From the NCBI GenBank assembly GCA_018398585.1, contig JAGTTD010000008.1, forward strand, positions 3,050,501-3,114,500: a stretch of DNA of 64,000 nt, written 5' to 3'. The translations under genes were made by a program, and so were the position numbers. Under the pieces are notes generated by a model. That model made no database searches and was not told the DNA's origin. It was given only the letters and a program-made list of their open reading frames with translations. Below are positions 56,451-64,000 of the stretch, piece after piece; within the stretch, counting starts at the first letter, position 1; every line of letters begins with the position of its first letter. The stretch comes from Simmondsia chinensis (lineage: Eukaryota; Streptophyta; Magnoliopsida; Caryophyllales; Simmondsiaceae).

Positions 56451-56554
56451 TGTTGAGTTTCAGGTCGTATTCCTAGGGTTTAATCTTATTGTCATTTTAT
56501 CAAGAACTAAAGTTGATAAGATTAAACCCTAGGAATACGACCTGAAACTCAACA
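56451..56554. repeat. 104-bp hairpin replacing the 5' LTR
   Basis: 56451-56489 equals the first 39 bp of the other LTR (51270-51308). 56490-56554 is an exact inverted copy of its first 65 bp (51270-51334). The arms of 39 bp pair perfectly around a 26-nt loop. U3, R and most of U5 are gone. Confidence 0.95.
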
Positions 56555-56755
56555 GTTTCGTTTTCCCTTGCTGTTTTCTCGGATCCATATGGAAAGTCCT
56601 CGGACTATGCTCCTACCCGGAAACCCACTCTAGTCTTGATGCGGAATTTCATGTCTTAAGATCAACGCCCTCAATTTCACTTTTTTCTTCGGATGGATTC
56701 TAACATGAATATATATAAGTACCTTCATTTTCCATATGATATAGTACAGGATGAT

Positions 56756-57964
56756 TAGAGGTGTAACAAACTGAGTTGAGTGGAGCATCCCTTGCTCTAA
56801 CTCGAGCTGGATATGTGTTATCAGGTTTTCGAACCTTTGTTTGGGCAAGCCAATTCCAACTCTTCTTTCAATCAAGCCGAATTGAACTTATAATTGAACC
56901 AAGCTCGCTACCAAGTCTAGCTCACTGCCAAGCTAAATTATTTGAGTTACTAGTGAGCTATAAGTAAACTATATCGAGCTAATACCAACTGTTCAATGAG
57001 CCCTTAATGAGTTTTTAATGTGCTCTTATCATGTCTTGAACAAGCTCTTATTGACCCCGTATTCAAAGCCAACTCGTTAAATTTATTAAGCCTACATCAA
57101 GCCTTCATAACGAACAAGTTCGAACCAATTTCGAACAAAATAATTAATCAAATGTTTGATTCGTTTGCACCCCTAAAGATGTTACTAATATTTACCGAGA
57201 AGTGACAAATAACACAAAAACATTAGCAAACAAAGCACATCTTTTTCGCTACTTTTACCATCTTTTTATAAGTCCAGTGTGAGATTTCTTATTAGAGTCA
57301 CGTGTTAACTCTTAATCGTGAACTTCATATGAAAACAACTGAAACTCAAAAATTTAGGCAAAATAAGATCACAACTGAGGGCTAATCTTAATTGAAACGC
57401 AAAATTATCAAACTACGGACTGCGGATAGGGACTAGGTTAAAAACATCAGCGAGAAGCATGCATACAAGTATATATGACTGCACGTTCGATGAACTAATT
57501 ATATCCGATATCGAATTATGCCTCTTTTGTGTTTCGTTATGGGGGTTTTATAGCTTATTGAGCCGAGCTCAAGCAGATTCGATAAGCTTAACATGCCGAG
57601 TTTGAACAGGGAGTGGTAGGCTCGTTCACTTTCACAAACAGTTTGATAGAGGCTCATAAGAGCTCGTTAAGAACTAGTTATAGGCTCGTTAACATTTAAT
57701 ATTAGCTCTAACTCGAATAGTTTGGATCAATAGCAAGCTCAACCCAAAATCAAGCTCTGCTAGACTCAATAACAAGATCAAACCAGCTCGATTAGCTTAA
57801 AAAGCCAAGCCGAGTATCAATCACACTAAAATCTTATCGATCCGAGCTCGAACAAAGGTACGAAAGTTTGATAAAAGCTCGGCTCAAACTCAAGCTCAAT
57901 AAGGTTTATCGAACTCAAGTTCGAACAAAGGGTGCTTGACTCAACTGGGGTTGTTTACACCTCT
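56756..57964. mobile_element. MITE-like element with GAGCTCG-rich arms
   Basis: Ends AGAGGTGTAACAAACTGAG and the complement of AACTGGGGTTGTTTACACCT are inverted. Both arms are built from AAGCTCG/GAGCTCG words. The centre at 57190-57540 lacks them and may be a nested insertion. It matches a common type of plant hAT MITE; the target copies are unclear. Confidence 0.55.
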
Positions 57965-58252
57965 ATGCATTTCTTCATCGTGACCATATCAGTCAGAAAA
58001 GCGATGCTCAAGAAACATACATACAGCGTCTACCATATCAAGCGAATTTGTATTCCAAGTGATGATCATAAGAATAACAAACATACAATTACAAAAGCTA
58101 CAAATTACATCTACCCAAAATGAATCAACATCATACACAACAAAACTATCAAACACAAGTCCCGAGATCTCGTGATCACATCGTAACATGAGATAAACAT
58201 CTAATCATGTTCATCGTATGAGGAGAAACATTCATTTCCATGTAACTTACCA

Positions 58253-61200
58253 TCATTTCTTCGTGCTTGGTCCAGCTGCTCCTTGATCAGCAAATCTTCC
58301 TCCCAACAACTGAAACGGGAAAGAACTTGTTTTTATAGACTTACCTGGAGAATCTTTCCCCGAGATTGCTTTTAAAGAGAGGTGCTTTTTCAGTCGGTTT
58401 CGGTTGAATAGGATGCTACTGTGGCGTGGACCGCGTAAAGCTCCTTCAACACAGTCCCCGGCTTGAACACACCCCCATTGCTTTGATGACCCATCTTCAC
58501 TATGAGCTCGAAGCCTTGGGAAATTACTCTTTAATTTCGAAGACACCCTTTGCTCAGGTGAGTTTGTTTCTTCCACTTTCGAGCAGAGAGGGCAAGGAGG
58601 GTCGTTTTTGTGCGATTTCGGGGTTATTTGCTCGAGACATTCGACATGGAAAACATGGCGACAAGCAAGGACTCCGGTGATTGGCATGTCTCCACTTCTA
58701 ATGATCCTTCTAGAGCTCCAAGGTGATCTTTGTGAGAGAAATCTATCACACAATCCACATTTAAAACCCTCTGAAGAATTACACACTCGACCAAGAACAT
58801 CTGATTCGAATGGGTCGGAGATATCAGTTAGATCGACGCTACTACTGTCGCTGCTTAAACGGTGTGTTTCTCTATGGGAAGCGGAAGCGTCATACTCAGA
58901 CAGTCCAGCTGGGCTATCAGACGGTTCTTTTATTGGAGGTCGGATTGGGAAGGACAGGGGATGGATCGGCTTGGACATGAAGGAGCGTCGGCTAGGGAAG
59001 TTGCGAGGGGTCGACGTGTATAATTTGCTCGTGTGGTCGAATTCACTGCCATCTGAGCGCGAGGAAGTGGAGCCTGCCCCGTCTCGAACCGTGGATGTTC
59101 CCTGGAAAGGATAAACATAGATAGGAGTAAACTCTAGCTCCAGGGTCCATTTGTTTCGATGGAAAACACTTTTCTATCTCAATTCCATTATTTCTTTATA
59201 ACATCGTCACATTCAAAAATACAGAACATAAATTGACTTCCCCTCAACAAAAGGGAAAAATATTTTCCGTCATAATCTCACATTATATGCTTCAGTTCAA
59301 TTCAATCCCAACTCAGCCTAGCATAAATCTAGTATAAATTCATATAATGAAAGGATTTTCTTTGGTGCTAAAGACAAATTTTTACGAAAAAGATATTTTT
59401 AGGTGAGAACATTTTTTTTTGGGGGGGGGGGGGGGGAGACTTTCCATAAGGAAAATATTTTCTTTTGAACCAAACGTATCCCTAGTATTCTAACCATGAG
59501 ACCAACAACAACAACAGACCCAGTGCCTTAAGGGCTCCCGCATAAGCGGGGTCTAGGAAGGATGGATGTACGCAGCCTTACCCCTTCAAGGTGTAACCCT
59601 GCCGAGAAGCTGTTTCCGAGGACCCCCAACCTTATAGGGTTGGCAACACGAGAACTTCCCAAGAGGTCACCCATCCTAGTACTACTCTCGCCCAAGCACG
59701 CTTAATTTTGGAATTCTAATGAGATCCGGTGCCTTATTGCCTGGTAAATGAACCCTATTCTAACCATGGGACCAAGGGATAAAATTGAGCAAGTACCTCC
59801 ATTGTTGGTGTGAAGGATAACGGCCCCGATATTCGATCTGAATGTTGAGCCATAACAAAAAGAAACAAAAATCAACATCAAAGGGAAAAAAGAAAGCATG
59901 GGAATGCATTATTTCAACAATGCCATGCATACTGGAAATGCAGTACAGCAACCAAGTTTCATAATTTAGTGATTTACCCATTACCTATATTAGAAGGGAA
60001 CTTACATTTCGTTTTTACTTTGACCAGAATAGTACGCAAATCAAATATTTAACAATGTGTGGAATTTAAGGTAACATTAAGAATCATTGGAATCATTTTC
60101 ATTCTCACAAAGATTATAACATCTTGCCTTTAAAGACATCAAAAGATGAATAATAAGCATGACGCATAAGATAATTCTTTGTCTGTGCAACTTTGAAAAG
60201 GTAGTTGGCCGAGTAAGTTAAACACAGGAATTAGGTATTGTCCCGGTTTTTGTAGTTACACAGGAATAAAGCGTAGTTATCACTGATTGCAACTCAATAG
60301 TGTACCATCAAACGACAAAAGGGCTTGTTTGGTATCGTTAACCATATTGGAAATGATTTTGTTTTTTTTGGCTTTTGCTTCTTGTTTGCAATTTTTTCTT
60401 AGTTTGACTAAAAACATAAAACCAAAAGCCAAAAGAAAATTATTTTTAGAACCTGATTTTTAGTTTTCCAAAAATCAAAAGCTGCAAACAGAACAAAACA
60501 CCAAACAAGCCCTAAGCTATGTAACCTAGTTTGATCCAGCAATACCATTATATTCCAAACAGCACTGCATGGTCAAAATTACCAACGTGATCACAGAGCC
60601 CTCAAAACCCACTTGATCTCAGGAATCAAAGTTCATCTTATCCAGCATAGGGTGTAACAAACCCAATTGATTAACCTTAAGAGTTGTTTAATCTTAGTGA
60701 GTACAAGTTTTAAGCCAAGCCTCAACCAAAATTAGGAACCCGTTATTTGAAACTGGTGATGGTCACAATACTAAAACGCCAATCTCATGTCTTTTGTTGG
60801 GGACAAAGAACTGTTATTCAGAAATTTGCGAAAATCAGCACCAGAGACGGGTCCTTGTCCAATGTCTACGATGGACATTTGCATCAACAAACTCATTTCC
60901 TCTACATCCCAGTAATCATGCATTTGAGAGCAAAATGGTGCAGAGAGAGAGGAACAGATACGGGAGGAACAAAGGTTTCTGTTATACTTCAAGCCAAGCT
61001 TTGTAAGGATAGGAAAGTTGCTGCAAGATTAGGGACCAGCATAGTCTAGCATAAGTTCAAGAAAGCTCTAACATAGAATTTGTTGGATATCATGAATTTC
61101 TGAGAGGAGTGGTTTTTAATACATATAGTTATTGTAAATATCTTAAATAATCAAGAGATGCCCCTTTTATCTTGATTCATGAAGATGTTTATTCATCTCC

Positions 61201-62944
61201 TTTTCATGGGGCGGAGGGATCGAACACCAATAAAGGAATTGGAATTGCTCTTCATGAATAGAACCAACAGTACACAACAGCAACAAATGGTATAGAATTA
61301 TCCCTTCTCAATTGTCTAGGATTCCTCTTACGTCATTGCTGCATCAGAGCAACTTCAAATTTGGATTTTCACTCTGAATACTATCACAGAACACGAGATT
61401 TCAGGGACCAATAAAATGAAGGTGATAGGAGCAATGTTACTCGGACTCGGGAAGAAGGGTCGGGTACAGGTGTGGATCCAAGGGTCGGACATTTGGATTA
61501 TAAAATTCTAAGATACGGGGATCCGGTCAACAAGTGTCCTGACTTTTTTATTGGGTACGGGTACGACTCGGCAAAAGAGTCCAACTTTAATCTTGGACAC
61601 AAATATGAATGCCACATTTTTTTAATAAAATATTATAATTTTAATTCAAGATTAAGAAAGTGCATGGAAAAATTTATATGTCATCCTCACTTCTTTTTTT
61701 TTTTTTCCAATTTCGTTTTGACGGAGTCGGAGTCGGATCGGAAATTGCCGGATCGGGTACGTGTCACGGGTTAAAATCACGGATCCGGGTATCACTGGAT
61801 AGGAGAAAAGATGGCCAAGATTTGGATATGTCAAGCCTTTGGCCCAGGCTCAGCTGAGCAATATAGAACCGGGAAGATTAACAATAAGCAGCAGATCCAA
61901 CAGGGATGTCTAGCATCCAAAGGGCAAAAAGGCCAAAGCTTGGAGGAGCCAAATTTTTCTTCATCCGCATCCATGGAATCAGAATGATATCTCATAGCAA
62001 CTTTGTGAGAGAAACAAAGCAAAGAATGGAAACCTGAGCAGATCACAATTTCTTTACCGATATGACGCCTTGTCTCAGAAAATAATTAATCTCGCTTGAC
62101 ATTTATTGCTTCGAACTCATGACCATCACACAATTATGCATGCCAGAATGTCAAGCATCATATGATATAACAGTGCACCAATTGAAAGAGCAACGCACAG
62201 CATAAGTAAGAAATTGGCCACACCTAACAGAAAAACTTAAGAAATCCCACCAAAGAATTCATACTTCTTTGCCTTTTTAGCTATCAGATAGGTCGATTTT
62301 ATAAATCTGAGAGCTCCAAAGTACTTGTATGGATTAGAGAAAACAAGTGGAATAAGGGGATGAAACGATAAGATTATCACATGTTTCAGATACTGTGCAA
62401 GCAGCCAGACCACAGCTTAGAAAAAACATGTAGGAGTTAGAAAAGAGTCAGTGAAGTGCAGTCGAAATACACTAAAGAAAAGACAATCAATTCACATAAC
62501 AAGGATGCCAGGGGAAGATGCATTTCCTTCAAATGTTAACAAAATACTATGCTAGTTTATGTTACCTCTTTTTGTAGAAGCTTCATACTCATCAATACTA
62601 ACTCCATGCATTGGAGGTGTCCATGGCTGGACGAGGGATGTGTCGGATGGACTACTAAAGAACAAACCAGCACCATCAGATGCAGAATGTTGGTGGGTTG
62701 GATTGTAACAACTTCTCATCCAACTCCTGCTTTCTTTACTGTTTGATGATGTAGACCCGAATAGCTGAATATTATCATTGGATCCATGCCCAAGGCCTTC
62801 CGATTGAAATCGGTAATCCCACCTTGGGGGAGGAGGAGAGAAGCTCGTGTTAGTCCGCCAATATGGCTCATGTGAACCCATAGGCCACTCATTCCTTGCA
62901 CTGGATCCATGTGGCCTAGCGGCCACACAACAAAGGGACCCCGT
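58253..62944 (-). CDS. RING-H2 zinc-finger protein (probable E3 ubiquitin ligase), three coding exons
   Basis: Exons on the minus strand: 62944-62566 (379 nt), 59837-59797 (41 nt), 59101-58253 (849 nt), together 422 residues. Splice sites are canonical: donors AAAGAG/GTAACA and ATGGAG/GTACTT, acceptors AACATTCAG and CTTTCCAG, with phases 1 and 0 fitting exactly. The joined junctions read STKR-D-RISGPLSFTPTME-GTSTVRDGAGS. The last exon carries the RING: CGLC, then CRHVFHVEC and CPLC, a C-X2-C, C-X-H-X2-H-X2-C, C-X2-C pattern. The C-terminus has QWGCVQAGDCVEGAL and ends AAGPSTKK. The N-terminus GSLCCVAARP suggests lipid modification (Gly2, Cys pair), but the expected first codon is ACG, not ATG (62942-62944), and no in-frame ATG lies upstream in this exon. 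A RING of this type would recruit an E2 enzyme; substrates are unknown. Confidence 0.88.
59140..59482. mobile_element. hAT-type MITE in intron 2
   Basis: The left end CAGGGTCCATTTGTTTCG and the complement of GAACCAAACGTATCCCTA are imperfect inverted ends. GGAAAA/TTTTCC words fill both arms, and a run of about 16 G lies near 59420. The target copies are not clear. Confidence 0.5.
59505..59755 (-). mobile_element. 5S-rRNA-derived SINE, full length (copy M), in an intron
   Basis: Target copies TATTCTAACCATGAGACCA (59486-59504) and TATTCTAACCATGGGACCA (59756-59774) differ at one base. On the minus strand the 251-bp element reads GGGTTCATTTACCAGGCAAT, GGCACCGGATCTCATTAG, AATTAAGCGTGCTTGGGCG, AGAGTAGTACTAGGATGGGT, GACCTCTTGGGAAGTTCTCG, GTGTTGCC: an entire 5S rRNA with all internal promoter parts. 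The 3' domain then runs GGTTGGGGGTCCTCGGAAAC, GGCTGCGTACATCCATCC, AGACCCCGCTTATGCGGGAG, GCACTGGGTCTG and a TTG tail. It lies in the last intron of the RING gene, in the same strand sense as the gene. It is the best reference copy in the window. Confidence 0.96.
59797..59837 (-). other. 41-nt micro-exon of the RING gene
   Basis: It encodes the residues RISGPLSFTPTME, plus the last two bases of a split Asp codon. Canonical AG and GT bracket it, and it restores the frame between the 62944-62566 and 59101-58253 exons; without it the joined frame hits a stop after about 20 codons. Confidence 0.85.
60320..60513. mobile_element. hAT-type MITE in intron 1
   Basis: Inverted ends AGGGCTTGTTTGGT and ACCAAACAAGCCCT are exact over 14 bp. 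The inside pairs through TTGGCTTTTGCTTC and AACCAAAAGCCAAAAG words. The length of 194 bp is typical. No 8-bp target match remains. Confidence 0.75.
61437..61790. mobile_element. repeat with TACTCGGACTCGGG ends, in intron 1
   Basis: It starts TTACTCGGACTCGGGAAG and contains GGTCGGGTACAGGTGTGGAT. The right part reads GGAGTCGGAGTCGGATCGG and GATCGGGTACGTGTCACGGG. It is a dispersed non-coding repeat of MITE type; borders approximate. Confidence 0.45.
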
Positions 62945-63093
62945 CTTAGCTATCTTTTTGTCGAACCAATCAAAACCTACCAGCAGAGCATCAACTTCTC
63001 GGAAGATGTAGGAAGCTTGAGAATTGGACAGTATCTTCTCGGTCACTGCATTCAACCACACATTTTTCGTGACACAACAACTCAAGAAAAGGT

Positions 63094-63330
63094 AGAGGTG
63101 GCAATCGGGTCATTAGGGTCGGGTACGGGTCATTTCAAGTTTGCAATAAACTCGAGCCAGGTCGGGCTCGGGTCAACGCATTCATGCTTGGGTCACATTC
63201 AATTTTCACCCGTGCTTAGGTGGGTTGCGACTAGGTCAAGTTATTTCGGATTCGGATCACTCTAATTTCGGGTCATCTTGAGTTCAAGTCAATCTTGAGT
63301 CGGCTTGTACGAGCTTCGGGTCATCTTAAT
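63094..63330. repeat. MITE-like repeat with GGGTC words upstream of the RING gene
   Basis: It starts AGAGGTGGCAATCGGGTC and continues with TCGGGTACGGGTC and repeated CGGGTCA words. The start resembles other plant hAT MITEs. No matching right end is visible. Confidence 0.45.
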
Positions 63331-63627
63331 TCTACTATTTGGTGCTTTGGTTACGTAAACTATTTACAAAAATTTAAATAATGCTTCAAATTTTATATTT
63401 TTACCAAAATATTTATTGTATTACCAACATAAAAGTTTAAAGATCTCTTGTAAAGTTCAATTGTACTCCTAGCAAGTAATAACCATCATTGCATTTAAAG
63501 ATCTTCGGTTATTTCGAATTTCAGATCGGTTTTTCAAGTTGGATTGGATAAGCGGTGTGGAATGTACCAAGGATGGTCAACGAAAATATAGGTTTCACAT
63601 CAACAGGCAAACACAATATACTTGTAC

Positions 63628-63788
63628 CTTATCTGCGGTAGTAACACCCAACAATAAATTGATCACACAAGAGGCAGTTCATCATAAACAGTGACGCACA
63701 CTTCTCCGATGAGAGATTACCAGCAGAAGGTCTGAAGCATTTGACTCTTCTGCACAAGAACAACTGCAATGCCTCACAAAAGAAACCC
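63628..63788 (-). other. possible 5' UTR exon of the RING gene
   Basis: On the minus strand, TTTTCACCATCAG could be an acceptor at about 63789 and GATAAG/GTACAAG a donor at 63628/63627. Joined to the exon before 62944, no start ATG appears in frame. Transcript data would decide. Confidence 0.3.
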
Positions 63789-63904
63789 TGATGGTGAAAA
63801 GCACAAAGAGCATGAAAAGTAAGTTTCAAAAGCTACATGTCCAAATCAATTTGTCTAAACAAACATAGAAAATCTTGATTTCATATATATTGTTCCGTTT
63901 TTGC

Positions 63905-64000
63905 TCTTTAGGGCCGGGGACCATTCCGGAATAGCCTCCCTACACGGTAACACCCTGTAAGAGTAAGGTTGCATACATCTCACCCTTCCCAGACCAGACC
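63905..64000 (+). mobile_element. 3' domain of the SINE/RTE-LINE family, cut by the window end
   Basis: It begins near GGGCCGGGGACCATTCCGG and continues with AGGTTGCATACATCTCACCC and CCCAGACC. Compared with the other copies it is diverged in the GGGTCCTCGG block. The window ends before the tail. Confidence 0.7.

Larger units (their letters stand above)
51270..56554 (-). mobile_element. Copia element with intact polyprotein and hairpin instead of a 5' LTR
   Basis: Target copies GTTTC at 51265-51269 and 56555-56559 bound a 5285-bp insertion. Minus-strand order: abnormal 5' end (56554-56451), primer-binding site (56450-56437), gag-pol (56408-52374), purine tract (52270-52257), 3' LTR (52256-51270). 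The 3' LTR is 987 bp, but the 5' side has only 104 bp, made of 39 bp of LTR end followed by an exact inverted copy of the LTR's last 65 bp. Both outer termini are therefore U5 ends. The open polyprotein and exact palindrome point to a recent event. Confidence 0.93.
59838..62565 (-). other. intron 1 of the RING gene
   Basis: A 2.7-kb intron holding at least two MITE-like repeats (60320-60513, 61437-61790). No further exon is needed by phase. The open frames inside have no protein-like features. Confidence 0.7.

Noticed and set aside
58426..59114. Plus-strand frames over the RING gene
   Set aside because: They lie opposite a conserved RING exon and have no domain of their own.
61472..61774. 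100-aa frame in the RING intron
   Set aside because: It overlaps a MITE-like repeat and lacks protein features.
63629..63829. 66-aa coding exon upstream of the RING gene
   Set aside because: Possible splice sites exist but its frame does not join the GSLCCVAA exon without a stop; kept only as a weak UTR exon candidate.

Overview
The window is nuclear DNA of a flowering plant, probably a eudicot. It is AT-rich and dense with nested Copia LTR retrotransposons, L1-type and RTE-type LINEs, SINEs and MITEs, and its one host gene has spliced exons. I cannot name the species. Roughly 60 kb is transposable-element sequence and decayed spacer. The host gene is a RING-H2 zinc-finger protein on the minus strand at 58253-62944, with three coding exons, one of only 41 nt.

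Layout: 1-3867 L1 LINE ORF2, inserted into the LTR of a minus-strand Copia element that runs to 9112. 9800-16143 holds SINEs and two solo LTRs. 18148-20312 is an L1-like element with ORF1 only. 20357-25302 holds MITEs, a LINE remnant split by a solo LTR, and a foldback element. 27049-27696 is a 5'-truncated RTE LINE. 29935-33017 is a deleted Copia element (gag and protease only). 34516-36223 is a second ORF1-only L1. 36781-39619 holds SINEs and a large foldback element. 39645-43695 is a broken, truncated Copia. 46353-47225 is a Mutator-like MITE. 47465-51121 holds two more RTE LINE tails, an L1 fragment and SINE pieces. 51270-56554 is a Copia element with an intact 1344-aa polyprotein and an abnormal 5' end. 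56756-64000 is the RING gene, with MITEs and a SINE in and around it.

The strongest unusual signal is a dispersed SINE family. Its 5' half is a 5S rRNA sequence and its 3' half is the tail of an RTE-type LINE. Seven copies are present, five with recognisable target-site duplications, together with three 5'-truncated RTE LINEs ending in the same tail. The window therefore shows both the non-autonomous element and its likely mobilising partner. Other notable signals are an ORF1-only L1 family in two diverged copies, a Copia provirus carrying U5 ends at both termini because its 5' LTR is a 104-bp hairpin, LTRs whose U5 contains extra primer-binding-site copies, and LTR regions carrying repeated palindromes.

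All assignments come from reading the sequence and supplied translations by eye. No database search or alignment program was run, and element borders without a target duplication are approximate.
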